NCBI GenBank assembly: GCA_030848705.1
Contig: JAUIZM010000016.1
Location: 1,612,001 to 1,676,000, forward strand
Length of the DNA: 64,000 nt
Direction of reading: 5' to 3'
Source: Heracleum sosnowskyi
Taxonomy: Eukaryota; Streptophyta; Magnoliopsida; Apiales; Apiaceae
In this document: in pieces, positions 45,581 through 56,679 of the stretch
Numbering within the stretch: the first letter of the stretch is position 1
How the letters are laid out: each line of letters begins with the position of its first letter
Translations under genes and position numbers: made by a program
Notes under the pieces: model-generated
Told to the model about the DNA's origin: nothing
What the model saw: only the letters and a program-made list of their open reading frames with translations
Databases searched by the model: none

Positions 45581-47856
45581 CCACACTTGTTGGGTTCTCT
45601 TAACATGCATTTTATTGATTTTAGCAGCAGAAGACTTTTTGACCTTAGCAGTCCTGTCAGGATTGTGTCCATCAGGATTTTCTTTGTCAGTATCAGTATT
45701 GGTAAATGTAGACAACACATTGACATTCTTAAATTTACCAAAATTTGCAATTTTATTAAACTTAGGTAAAGGATCATAAAAGTTGTAGTACAAATTATGG
45801 TATTCTTCACAAGTATAAATAGAATGCCATTTACTGCCACCACGAAAACAAGACTTCTGTGGTTTATAAAATACTGATCTATTCCTAACATCAGACCTAG
45901 GAATTTCAGTAACCTTCCTTTTACTCCTCCTGCAATCAATAGCAAGATGACTAGAGTTACCACAGGTAAAGCAACATTTTCTGGGTGCATTTGGGATAAA
46001 CTTAAAAAATTTCTCTTTATTAATCCCAACTTTACCATTCCTGTTTCTTTTGTCTATCAGTTTCTTCACAAATTTCATCTTTAAGTTGTTTCTGAGACAA
46101 TAGACCTACATTCTTATTCCTATTAACCTTGACAGGTTTAGACTTAGAATTTGTGACTGGCTGGACAGAAGTAGATCCCTTTTCAAAAGTTGAGTTGGGA
46201 TCTTTACCAAAACACAAAGTTAACAGGTTTAATATTTGTTTTGGATTTGTCTAAAACATATCTGTAGGTCTTTGGATTTGTTCTCTCATTGATAACAATT
46301 TTCTGTTTCAATTTCCTATCTTCATCTGGCTTGTACCCTAGTCACTCTTTCCAATTCTTATCAGTATTGATTTCATGAAATTTCCTTCCTGAGTATGTCC
46401 AGGTTTTGATTTTTTCATTAGCATATTAAAGTTCCTTTTCAAGAGCAGTACATTTAAATTCAATTTCTAGTTTCATGTGCCTAGCATTATCACATTCTTT
46501 TTGTACTTCTTGCATAAAGAGTAACTCAGATTCTAGAAAATCATTTCTCTTTCTAACTTCAGACATCTCAGATAAGATCCTAGTATTTTCAGCAGTTTGA
46601 CTTCTAAAGCTAATATGCAATGACTTTAGAAAAAATCTTAACTCAGAGATATTATTTGTATCAAAATCAAAAACAGTGTTAGATACCTTTTCCTCGGGAG
46701 CAGCAGTCTCATCAGTATTGGCCATCAGGGCATAGTTGTCTTCCTCTTTTTCCGATTCTGAGGAAGAGTCCATCCAATCCTTTCTAGATGTAATGAGTGC
46801 TTTAGCTTTATTGCATTCATTTACAAAATGACCCATTTCATTGCATTTGTAGCATTTGATCTTTGACTTGTCAAACTTGCCACTCTTGTTGTCCTTCTTG
46901 TTGTATCTGTCTTTGTCAGCATTGAAGGTCTTTTTCTGAAAGTTGCCTTACCTCCTAGCCTTCCTGAACTTCATCTTCTTGAAGCCCTTGACTATCATAG
47001 CAACCATCTCCTTCATATCAGAATCAGTAGAATCATCATCAGTATCGGAATCAGGATTGCCATCAATATCTGATAATGAGTCATCGGGATCTGACTCCAC
47101 ATATTTTGACTTCCTGCTTGAGACCTCCACGGCTTTTCCTTTTGATTTTGTCTCAACATTTAAGGCTTCAGACTTCGCCTTGTTGCTTCTTTTGTTCTTT
47201 CTCTGTTGAACCTCAAGATTATAGGTTCTAAGCATTCCATACACTTCATCAAGAGACAAAGTATCTAGATTATACTGATGCCTAATTATTGAAGTTTGTG
47301 TATCTCATTCTTCAGGTAAAGCTCTCAGAAACTTGGTGTTTGAGTCCTCAGCAGCATATTCTTTGCCAACTAGAGATAAATTATTCAATAGTGTCAGGAA
47401 TCTATCATACATATCAGTAAGACTCTCGTCAGGTCTAACATCGAACTGTTCATACTCTTGAATCAGTAGAGCCCTTCTGTTCCTTTTGATAGATTCAGTT
47501 CCTTGGCATTGAGTTTCCAAGGTATCCCGAATTTCCTTTGCAGACTTGCATGCTATCACTTTGTTTGACATGACAGCATCAAGACTGTTATGCAAAATAT
47601 TCTTTACCTTTGCATCCTTGAGAACGTGAGCCTTTTCTTCTGGTGTCCACTCACTCTTTATCTTCTGAACATAGTGTTCAGGAATAGTATCCGTTCGACC
47701 AATAATTCTCTTGGGGATATATGGTCCATCATAAATCCTGTCAAGATAATTAGGATTTGTTGCTTCCGAGTACATCAACATCTTTACCCTCCATGTAGGA
47801 TATTCAGTTTTCTTCAAGATGGGAATCTTAATACCTTCATACCTGGTTGTCGACAT
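45581..47856 (-). pseudogene. gag: Element C gag, broken
   Basis: The start is MSTTRYEGIKIPIL at 47856. The Gag core runs to a TGA near 47305. Further pieces are at 47259-46948 (acidic Ser/Asp-rich), 46836-46426 (coiled coil) and, after several stops, 46217-45560 with a second knuckle CFTCGNSSHLAIDC near 45970. The first knuckle CYKCNEMGHFVNEC is near 46850-46810. The layout matches element B's gag. Near the end (45650-45710) family-C words GTCAGGATTG, ATCAGGATTT and ATCAGTATTG occur. Confidence 0.8.
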
Positions 47857-47883
47857 CTTAGATCGTTTATGATTAAATGAGTT

Positions 47884-47896
47884 TGCTCTGATACCA
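47884..47896 (-). other. Element C primer-binding site
   Basis: The minus strand TGGTATCAGAGCA lies two bases inside the LTR end at 47899. Confidence 0.9.
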
Positions 47897-47898
47897 AT

Positions 47899-48587
47899 TG
47901 TTGCCCAGTAATAATCAATTGTAGAAGGGGGTTGAATACAATTGATAATATTTTCGACTTTAATAAAATATATAACACAAATATGAAAGAATAACAGCTT
48001 TACTAATTTTGATATAAAACTGTTACAAAACTCTCTCAAGAAATTCTGAAGTTCTTGAAAGCTGCTAGGTTACAATGATACTCGTGTAAGCGATTGCAAT
48101 ATGCAAAACCTAAACTGTGTTTATGTAGTACACACAGTTGCTCTATCAATTACAAGATATGTTCAAATCAATTAAAAACTATCTTCATATCCAAATCGAC
48201 AGCTACATTCCTATAAAACAGGAAGCGACAAATCAATCTTCCTTATCTTCTGGACTCAATAGTTATCTTCAAATAATACTTACCAGCTTCACAGTCTTGA
48301 CGATAATCCTGATATCAGTCCTGATATCAATCCTGATACTGACGCTCTGCAATACTGATGACGTCAGCATCTCAATCCTGATCAGTAGTCCAGATACTGA
48401 TGATCATTAAATCCTAAACTAACACCTCAAGCAAATAATAGGCCATTTTGAGTTTGCCAGATATTTAATCAAGGGTAGATATTTAATCAGTTTTTGCGAT
48501 TTTTAAAAAAAAGTACAAAGTAATAAAAGAAATTGTACTTGCACTTTAAAAGATAAAACTTTCACTCAGTTTACGAAAATGTGGACA
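47899..48587 (-). repeat. Element C 5' LTR
   Basis: The inner end is fixed by the primer-binding site. The outer end is uncertain: TGTTAGTTTAGG on the minus strand at 48424 resembles B's LTR start, but element D's coding sequence does not resume until about 48588, where TGTCCAC could be the start. A dense family-C word array lies at 48300-48412 (TCCTGATATCAG, ATACTGATG). The hairpin is at 47914-47946. Confidence 0.68.
47914..47946 (-). other. Conserved LTR hairpin, element C
   Basis: ATCAATTGTA ... TACAATTGAT forms a 10-bp stem around GAAGGGGGTTGAA. Confidence 0.72.
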
Positions 48588-49163
48588 TAGATCTAACCGT
48601 TGACCTTTTGATCTTTCCTTTCTGACATGCCTCACACACTCCTTCTTGAGAGAATTCAAGTGCATGCATATCCCTAACCAGTTCTCTCTTGACTAGAGAA
48701 TTGATTGCCTTAAAATTCAGATGAGACAACTTCTTATGCCATAACCAATAATCTTCTTTTGAAGCTTTAGAATACAAGCAACAAATTTTGTCCTTGCTTG
48801 TAGAGTCCAAGTCTGCTACAAAGAAGCTACCTTTTCTCACTCTTGTAAGGGAGAGATCACTAGGCTTCTTATCTGAGACTAAGCACTTCTCCTTGGGAAA
48901 TTCCACCTTGAATCCTCGTCAGCAAATTGACTTATGCTGAGAAGGTTGTGCTTTAGTCCAACTACCATTGCTATATTTTCAATGATGATATTTTCAATTA
49001 CCAGCTTGCCATATCCCAATGTTAAACCTATGTTGTCATCTCCAAAGGTTAACAGAGGGCCAGCTTTCTTCTCAAATTGTGATAGCATGGTCATATCACC
49101 AATCATATGTCTTGAGCATCCATTGTTCAACATCCATATGACTTTCTTCTCAACTAATATTCC
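48588..49163 (-). pseudogene. pol: Element D pol, N-terminal part: protease and integrase finger
   Basis: From 49163: protease region WMLNNGCSRHMIGD (catalytic DSG changed to NNG), then a frameshift near 48900, the GSFFVADLDST stretch, and integrase finger [11 protein letters not shown]...CEACQKGKIKRS, where element C's LTR begins. It is inactive because the protease Asp is lost and the frame is broken. The remainder of D's pol should lie left of the window. Confidence 0.8.
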
Positions 49164-49194
49164 CTGCATCCACAAATTTATTTTGTTTTGGTAC
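49164..49194 (-). other. gag/pol junction segment of element D, GT...AG, 31 nt
   Basis: It begins GTACC after a Trp codon and ends GATGCAG before GG. The length is 3n+1, and gag and pol are in different frames; exact removal joins them in frame. Confidence 0.55.
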
Positions 49195-51646
49195 CCAACC
49201 AAGATTGGGTCCTCAGTGTTTAGAAACAGATTTGATTACAACATGCTTAGATACGGACTTAGATTTTGTCTTCATTTCATTGCTAGAAGTCTTAGAGACT
49301 GAGCTCTTTGTTTGGTGAAACAAGTCCTTTCTTACTCAAAGGTGGACTGGAAGACTCAGTCCTCTCACAGTGTACGTGTGATACTTGAGTCAAACAACCA
49401 TACATAATTTGTCGTCTCAAATTGAAACAGCTAGTCATGACATTCATGTTACATGGCATACAAATCAAGCATATCACAGAAAGTAGAGAGGCACGGAGTA
49501 ATCATGAAAAAAAATCAGGAACACTGTTTGAAGGTCTGTTACAAGCATGAGTAAGATGATTTGAGCTAAAACAGTTTTGACGCATTTTTATGGGGGTATT
49601 TGGCACATAAGCATAGTTATTATTATTGTTAATACCTAATTTGCCATTCATGTTCTGTTTTCTCTTTCTAAAATCAGCTTTTACCTTCTCTATTTTTACA
49701 CAAGCACTTTCACCTTTCTAATTCTGATTCACATTGACTTTCTTATTAGCCTTGGTATTGACTTTGACATTTCTACTTGACTATGATGCAGACTGTGACT
49801 TAGGAATTTATGCTTCATCCTCATCACAAAACTGTTATTTGATGAGTAGAGATTTCTCATCAAATTCCATTGTGGTTTTCTTAAAGATTGGTGCAGAGGA
49901 ATTTTTCAAAACATGTGGCACACCATCATTCACAGTCTCACTATTCTTGATAGTGGCATTCACTTTCTTTCTCTTCAAACTGTCATAGTCAAAACCAATT
50001 GTTGTTTTGCAATTGTCCTGATTCTTTTCATGATATTTCTTAACTAAGTTTGATGAGTTCTTATAAGCTTTAGCTTTCAATTCAACTTCTGCAATTTTTT
50101 GCCTAAGGGCACTTTCTATCGGATTAGCACAAACAAGCTTGTTCTTCAAGTATTCAACTTCCTGTTTTAAGTTCTCAGTATGAATGGCAACTAACTCTAG
50201 TTCCTCATTCCTCTTGTTTAACTTTTCATTCTTAGAATTTAACCTATCTATCTCTTCATTCGCAGAAATTATGCTAGTATGAACATTAAACATTTCAACA
50301 CTGAGCTTCTCAACAGTTTGTCTATACTGGTCTAAAGACATATCAATAGTGCTTAAAAAGGGTATCTGACTTGATGATGCTTCATCCATGGAATTGGCCA
50401 TCAGGGCATAGTTACATAGCTCATCTTTATCGTCATTGTGTGAATCATCCCAGCAGTTGCCTTCAGCAATGAATGTTCTGTTAGACTGCTTCTTGAGAAG
50501 GGCATTGTACTTAGCCTCTAGCTCCAGAAAGGCCTTATCCTTTCTTTGCTTCTTGCAGTCATTTGCAAAATGTCCAAGCTCATGACACTTGAAACATTTC
50601 ACAGTAGAAACATCCACTAGGTTCTTCTTTAACCCATCCTTGTTGAACTTTTTTGTTGTCTTGCCTTTGTTGAATGAACTGCCTTGATACTTTGCCTTCA
50701 CTAGTTGTTTTCTCTTAAATCTTATGTTCGAGAACTTTCTTGCCATGAATGCAATGGTCGTGTTGTCCATCATATTTAACTCTTCCAGAGAATATAATTC
50801 ATCCTTCTCTTCTTCTTTGTCTTTAGTTTCCTCAGTCAATGGTTCATCATCATCAAACACCTCCTCTACCCTCAATTCATGATTTGATAAAGAGATCTCA
50901 GATTGTTGTATGGGGTTGTTTGCAATTAAAGCACGGGTTGTTTTGACCATACTGCCTTGATTTGCTTGGATAGCTCTTTTCAATACCAGCTCCAACTCAT
51001 ACGTCTTCAACATACCATACAAAACATCATATGTGACTTTATTCAAGTCCCTTTCTCTGATTGAGTTAACTCTTGGTTCCAGGTGATTTGGTACAGTGAG
51101 AAGAAACTTCATGTTCAGCTCCTTAGTGGTGTACACCTTATCACTTAACTGAAGCTCGATGATAAGTTTGTGAAACCTCTCAAACACCTCAGTTATTCAT
51201 TCCTTTGGTTGAGACATGAAAGCTTCATACTGAGACACCAAGATTTGCTTCTCATTCTCTCTAACCTCCTGAGTTCCTTCACAAAATATCTCTATGTGAT
51301 CCCAAACCGCCTTAGCATTTTTCAAAGATGCAAAATTAGAGTACATAGAGAAGTCCATTGAATCCATGAGGATTAACAAAAGATTGTCGTCCAAATCCAC
51401 CTTCTCTCTCTCAGTTTCATTCCATTTGGTTGGATATTTAGGCACAACTCTACTAGATACAATTTATGTACTTGATGTAGATTCTTTTTCTTCAACCATA
51501 GGAACGAAAGGTCCTTTCGTCGGGATGTCCATGTACAATGGGTTTGCAGCTCCTATGAATAACAACATCTTCATCCTCCACCATTTATAATGGTCTTTTT
51601 GAAACTTTAGAATCTTAATAGCACAACTACTCTTCGAAGAACTCAT
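49195..51646 (-). pseudogene. gag: Element D gag, broken
   Basis: The start is MSSSKSSCAIKILKFQ at 51646. In-frame stops lie near 51464 and 51194. A long open piece runs 51187-49835 with the Gag core end, zinc knuckle CFKCHELGHFANDC (about 50585) and coiled coil (50330-50100). The second knuckle region (about 49545) is eroded (CFSSNHLTHAC) and several stops follow. A family-specific word like those of A-C was not evident. A hAT-like repeat begins four bases upstream of the ATG, so the 5' LTR is not next to it. Confidence 0.8.
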
Positions 51647-51650
51647 GATT

Positions 51651-51706
51651 AGGGATGGTAGAAAAATCCGACCCAATGGATACCCGATCCATTCCGACCC
51701 GACTAG
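51651..51706 (+). mobile_element. Left end of a hAT-like repeat in element D leader
   Basis: TAGGGATGGTAGAAAAATCC followed by CCCGA/CCCGATCC wording resembles the ends of plant non-autonomous hAT elements. It resumes after CACTA-2 at 55757 with GGATTTGGATATGG and AACCCGACCCG wording. The right end and 8-bp duplication were not found, so the class is a guess. Confidence 0.4.
51704..51706. repeat. 3-bp target-site duplication TAG of CACTA-2
   Basis: TAG here and at 55754-55756 flank CACTACTAG... and ...CTAGTAGTG. Confidence 0.85.
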
Positions 51707-51724
51707 CACTACTAGAAAAACTGC

Positions 51725-52050
51725 ATTAGACATCGGCTAAAAACCGATGTCTATTGAAAAAGAGAAGCGATGTCTTTGCATGTGTAGAGAAAAGTAGGGG
51801 TATTAGACATCGGTTTTTAGCCGATGTCTATGTTAATCTTTAACATCGGTTTTTTAATAAGCAACAGATGTCTATGTTCCTTTTTAACATCGGTTTCTTA
51901 ATAAGGAACTGATGTCTATGTTCCTTTTTAACATCGGTTTCTTAATAAGGAACTGATGTCTAGGTTTCTCTTTTACATCGGTTTCTATTCTTTAGACATT
52001 AGTGTTCTGATGTTACTTGTGATATTTAACATCGGTTTTTTGCGAAAGTG
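51725..52050. repeat. CACTA-2 left subterminal repeat array
   Basis: About ten copies of a roughly 20-bp unit (ACATCGGTTTTT, ACCGATGTCTA, ACTGATGTCTATG) in both orientations, spaced about 20-40 bp, partly as longer direct repeats (GTTCCTTTTTAACATCGG). Confidence 0.82.
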
Positions 52051-53079
52051 ATGTAAGTTTTGTATTTTTTTAGTACATGGATGCCCTATTTGACATGACC
52101 AAAAACCAAAACCAAATGACCAAAATCAAAAAGCCAAACCAAAACCAAATATCGAAATCAAAAGGCCAATATATACTAAAACAAATATAAAATTCAATAG
52201 GTCAACTACATTATCCAATTCATATCGAAACTAACTACATAATCCAAACCATCCAAATATCAAAACTACATTCATATAGGCACATTCCATATAAAAACTT
52301 CTGTTAATGCTGCATCTCTAGTTGTGGTGTGGCTTTCCTTACGCTAGCAATGTGCCAAGACAAAGCCATCCTCCCTCATTCTTCTTCCCTTTGATTTCAC
52401 TTTTAACTACTTAGAACAACAATAACCCTGCAATAAAGAGAGATAGGATCAATCTAACTAAACCAATACATAGTATGAACCAATAAAGATAATTACTTCC
52501 CTATTGCATGCCAATATTCATTGGTTTCCTCGTGAAATAAATCAGTATCTTTATAAGCATATAGTGAAACTTAATTACAGAATAGTGAGAGAATGATTGT
52601 TTCGTTTCTAAATGATCACGTTTGCCATTGCTAAAGTATTCTTCAAAGACAAAACCTAAGAAACACACCATGGAGTAAATTTTCAGGTTAAAAAGTTAAA
52701 AACTGAACGCTGCAGCATCCTGCAGCAATTGGTATATTATCCTTATTTTTCATAAAGAAGTTGTTTTCAGGAAAGAAAAATTACCCTCCTAAAAAGATCT
52801 TTTCCCCAAACATAGTGAATAGTGAAATCAACACCCCACCAGAAATCTATGGTATCCTTGAAACCAATATATCTTTTACTGGCCATGCAAATAAACAACA
52901 GTACAACTTTAAATGCCAAATGAGATTTTCCTCTCTTGAAATGGAGAAATAAGGAAACTTTACAACTATAAGCTGAACAGCGTTGGCTTTACCTGTAATT
53001 GGTACAAGTTTTAGCTTGTTCAACAACATTCACCTTGTGCACTAATTTTGAATCTCCACAAAATTTGATCAAGAATCCT

Positions 53080-53165
53080 TAGAAGTAATGTCTTTGATTA
53101 GTTGTGGACTGAGATCCTTTTGCAGCAGATATGATGGAAGAAAATATGGAACTACGGTTGCCAAC
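53080..53165 (-). pseudogene. Possible captured exon in CACTA-2
   Basis: After TTTAG at about 53166 the minus strand reads LATVVPYFLPSYLLQKDLSP and on to QLIKDITSKDS before a stop. It is exon-sized and codon-like, but not recognised. Confidence 0.3.
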
Positions 53166-54685
53166 CCTAAACAAATGACACCCAAGCGTAAGAGATTTTA
53201 ACCAGAAAAGTAGATACCAACATTATGAACATCGTAAAAAATTATATATTGATTCAGTAAAATCTTAATCTCTGAGTAGAGGACCGCAAATATGTCTAAG
53301 ATGAAATGGGTGAAACTATGCATAGACTTAATACAAGGGAATGTCAAGTTCCCGAAGATGCAGTTTTTGCAGGACAGTATCATATATAAATATTTTTATT
53401 ATTTACAGAATAAGCTTATGCAATGACATTCTAATCTTTGAGAGTAAATGATTTGCCTAGTGGTGCAACTTAAACATATATAATTGTTAATGATGTAATA
53501 AGTGTCTAACATTTGAACAGCCCATAGAAATATATCATATTACCATCTCATATGCTTCCAAGTTCTAATCATTAAATAAAAAATACCTTAATGAAATCAA
53601 ACCTAATAATATAGAGTTGCATCGTACCCAAAAGATTATGCTTCAATTGTATGGCCCCCTTCCCTCCAAGGAAAAGAAAACATTGACTAGAAGTACGTAT
53701 TGTATGTAGTTCAGATTGTCTAACATCAGAAACATTAAAATTTTGCTACTGAGAGTGTCCCTTGTTTTTGATATATTGGTCTTGATTCTTCCTCTCTTTA
53801 CTACATCGCATTCCTATCAACTATTCTTGATTCTTCCTCTCTTTAGCCTTCTAACTTTATTTTCAAATTCAGTGTGCTATGCAAATGACCGGACAGTTGA
53901 TCCTATGATATTGAGAACTACTTGAGATTAAATCGCAGGAGCTCCATGTATAACCTTTGAGCATAGTCAAGTCGAAACTTACACAGATAACATTACTTAG
54001 GTGGAAACTTACACAGAAACTTCCAAAGCAGTAAAGCACAGCCCCATTCAATCACCAAAACAGGAATATTAATTATCCGGACAAAATAACGTGGAAATGA
54101 ACCTAACTAGGTGCCTGCTTAGGTGATGAGAAATCAAGAAAATTGCTTAGGTGCTCGTAATGCAAATACGTTGCTTAGTATTAACTTATGGTAGGCCCCT
54201 TGGATGATACAAATACAAGTGACAAATTACTGACTTCAGTACTATCCTGAAGAGCTCATAACTACATTTGATGGAACCCAAGTAGAAAGCGAAAAACCAT
54301 TTCATATAACACCAGAAAGTTCTAAATAAATAAATAATTAAATATATGAACACCTGAAAAATATGTAAAATTGCTATCTAAGACAGTGAGGCAGAATTTA
54401 TATGATAACTACCTTGTTCTTTTCAATAGCTGCTGCTTGGGCAGTGGCAACTAATTGGGCACAGAAACTCCTACACAACAATAACAACAATTCCAAAAAT
54501 TAACAAACAGTACATATACCAATTGCATAAAACAATAACATCAATAATATGTGCTTTTTTTAAACATTACAACAATTCTGAAAATCCTTCTGACAGCTAA
54601 ACAGAACAATTACTTAAACTCAGTAATATTCAAGAACTTAATCAATAATGTGGCAATTCATTTCCTTAAAAACAATAAATATAAT

Positions 54686-54870
54686 TCAAGAACTTTTTGA
54701 ATATGTATGTGAGTAAGTACCTGTGACAGGGCGAGAGACTTGAGGGAGTTTCTTCCCATCAATTCCTCGAACAGTGACAAGATTTCCGATACCACAAGTG
54801 CACGACGATTCTTCACCCTCTCCCATTGCTGCCATTTTCTTTTGCTTCCCTGCTCCAGCTGCCTCTGCTA
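54686..54870 (-). pseudogene. Captured host first exon, minus strand
   Basis: A frame reads LAEAAGAGKQKKMAAMGEG, then ESSCTCGIGNLVTVRGIDGK and KLPQVSRPVTG before a good donor (ACAG|GTACTTACTC) at about 54721. A downstream exon-like piece at 54409-54470 reads SFCAQLVATAQAAAIEKNK between an acceptor (TTGTTGTGTAG) and a donor (AAG|GTAGTTA). The strand is the same. The gene is not recognised. It is most likely a host gene piece captured by CACTA-2. Confidence 0.5.
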
Positions 54871-55109
54871 GATACAACATAATACAAATCACCAACATAT
54901 AACAAAAACCCACAAAATTTAAACCAAAAATCCAATTACACAATTCACAAAGATTCTGAAGAAAATCAATCAAATTATAAATCTTGAATGCAACATGGTA
55001 CTAAACAATCAAAACCAATATTTTATAAAAATCAAAATATAAAACAGAGAAATAAACCCAACTCTAGGGTTTGTAAATTCATCAAACGTAAACAACCCCT
55101 TCTTGTATC

Positions 55110-55114
<5 letters not shown>

Positions 55115-55197
<83 letters not shown>
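55115..55197. repeat. (CT)n microsatellite
   Basis: About 41 uninterrupted CT units, just upstream (minus strand) of the captured exon, the place of a 5' UTR CT-tract in plant genes. Confidence 0.95.
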
Positions 55198-55199
<2 letters not shown>

Positions 55200-55443
55200 C
55201 AATATTCAATACTTAAGCCTCCAACAATGGATCCAAACGGAACATACATTTAGAGAGAATCGAACTAATAATATTGAATAAATTGCAGGGGTTAGAGACA
55301 ATCGACGTAATATTGAATAAATTAAAAAAGGGTAGAGAGAATCAAATAATTTGAAAGGCTAATTGAAACCTTTTGTTGAAAGAGTAGGTTAGGGTTCTTG
55401 AGAAAAGAGGACGGGGGGTGTATGATTTTAATGTTTTTGATTT

Positions 55444-55459
55444 GGGGGGGGGGGGGGGG
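55444..55459. repeat. Poly-G run
   Basis: About 16 consecutive G, followed by TGGTGGGTGGG, inside CACTA-2; potentially G-quadruplex forming. Confidence 0.8.
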
Positions 55460-55756
55460 TGGTGGGTGGGTTTAGTATTTTTATGTTTTTTGATTTTTTA
55501 TGTTTAAGGGACAGACGGGGAGGTGAATTTGGCTAGGGGAATATTTTGTAAAAGAGGGGGAAAGGAAAAAGAGGAAGCGCGTGTTTTTTTTTTGAAAAAT
55601 AAGGCTCAAACATCGTTTATTCAAGTAAGCGATGTGTAGATTACTATTAGACATCGGTTTTAGTTTTATCGAGTGTAAGGGATACTTTTAACATCAGTGG
55701 CTTTTCTACCTGATGTCTAAAGTGTGATGTCTAATCTAGTTTTTCTAGTAGTGTAG

Positions 55757-55927
55757 ATTTTACCAAACCCGATATTTTGGATTTGGATATGGATTTGGAT
55801 CCAATTTTTAAACCCGAATGAATTTGGATTTGGATTTGGATATAAGGTATTCCGATCCAAACCCGACCCGAAATCCAAAACCCGATCCAAACCCGAAATT
55901 CAAAAAAAAATCCAATTATTTATACAT

Positions 55928-55970
<43 letters not shown>

Positions 55971-56160
55971 CTCACACATTATATACAAATTAATATTACT
56001 TTTTCAATTTTAATTTATACTTTTGTTATATTATTTACTATACCCATAACCCATACATATGCAGTACCCGGCCCAATTGTCTAATACCTAATTACATTAC
56101 ATAACAGTAACACTCATAGAGTCATACTCCCTCCGACCCTGCAAGTTCTTTACATTTGGG
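55757..56160. other. Rest of hAT-like repeat, AT microsatellite and possible MITE scrap
   Basis: GGATTTGGATATGG and CCGAACCCG wording (55757-55915) continues the repeat begun at 51651. (AT)n follows at about 55929-55963. ACTCCCTCCGACCC...GGGATGGAGGG at 56125-56168 resembles Stowaway/mariner ends collapsed to about 45 bp. No gene seen. Confidence 0.45.
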
Positions 56161-56180
56161 ATGGAGGGCTCGACACGCAT

Positions 56181-56679
56181 TGTTGGTACTTGAGTATTGC
56201 AGAAGGGGGGGGGGTTGAATGCAATACTGATAAATTTCAATCTCTATTTCAACAACTAAAACTAAGATTAATGTTTATCAGTAGAAGAAATGCAAACATA
56301 AGTAGATTACTCATAAAATAAATGTTTTTATTTATTTTGCAAAGTGTTGCTACAACCTTGAGAAAAGTGTGCCTTTCTCAAGCTTCAATTTCTTCAGTTA
56401 TTCAAAACTTAGAAAGAGAGATAGTCTAAGTATACTACTATTATCTCTATCATCACGGGTTTGTGGAGCTGCTGTCATTTTCTTGTGGCAGCTCCTTACA
56501 ATTTGCCTACCCGTGTGCCTTACCTAAATTGCTATACAATCAGAGTTATCAATACATAAAAAGCAATCTAGATACATTCTAAATTAACTTAACACAATTC
56601 CAATAGATGTTGATTTGTCATACTCCCGAATTGGTAAGCTTTGTCTTGTTATCTCTGAAGCTTCTGTCGTAGTCTTTGC
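56181..56679 (-). mobile_element. Family-A SIRE LTR (element E), interrupted by a chromovirus
   Basis: It starts TGTTGGTACTTGAG and follows A's LTR base for base with moderate divergence: G-run, TGAATGCAATACTGATAAAT, GCTACAACCT, GTGGCAGCT. There is no primer-binding site on its left, so the left side is flanking DNA and this is a 3' LTR or a solo LTR. CGCAT at 56176-56180 is a possible duplication. It is cut at 56679 by the Gypsy element; the rest is outside the window. The hairpin is at 56195-56226. Confidence 0.8.
56675..56679. repeat. Presumed target-site duplication TTTGC of the chromovirus (left copy)
   Basis: These are the five bases before the LTR end at 56680. The partner is outside the window, so this is unconfirmed. 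Confidence 0.4.

Larger units (their letters stand above)
31526..48587 (-). mobile_element. SIRE/Maximus-type Ty1/copia element C (nested, broken)
   Basis: This minus-strand element was inserted in element D's integrase region. 5' LTR 47899 to about 48587, gag 47856-45580, pol 45538-42991 and 33591-32914, spacer to 32426, and third ORF from 32425 to the point where element A entered. Element F interrupts pol. Many stops and frameshifts make it older than A and B. Its remaining third ORF and 3' LTR lie left of the window, beyond element A. Confidence 0.82.
51707..55753. mobile_element. Pack-type CACTA transposon 2 (4.05 kb)
   Basis: The ends are CACTACTAGAAAAACT and, inverted, CACTACTAGAAAAACTAG, with a TAG duplication. 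Subterminal repeats of ACATCGGTTTTTAGCCGATG and ACATCGGTTTCTTAATAAGG lie at 51725-52050, with copies at 55605-55730 on the other end. No transposase ORF. Exon-like host pieces occur on the minus strand (54686-54870, 54409-54470). It sits within the hAT-like repeat next to element D. Confidence 0.85.

Noticed and set aside
55818..56084. An 88-aa ORF with Asp/Pro and Tyr/Ile repeats
   Set aside because: Encoded by GGATTTGGAT and (AT)n simple repeats.
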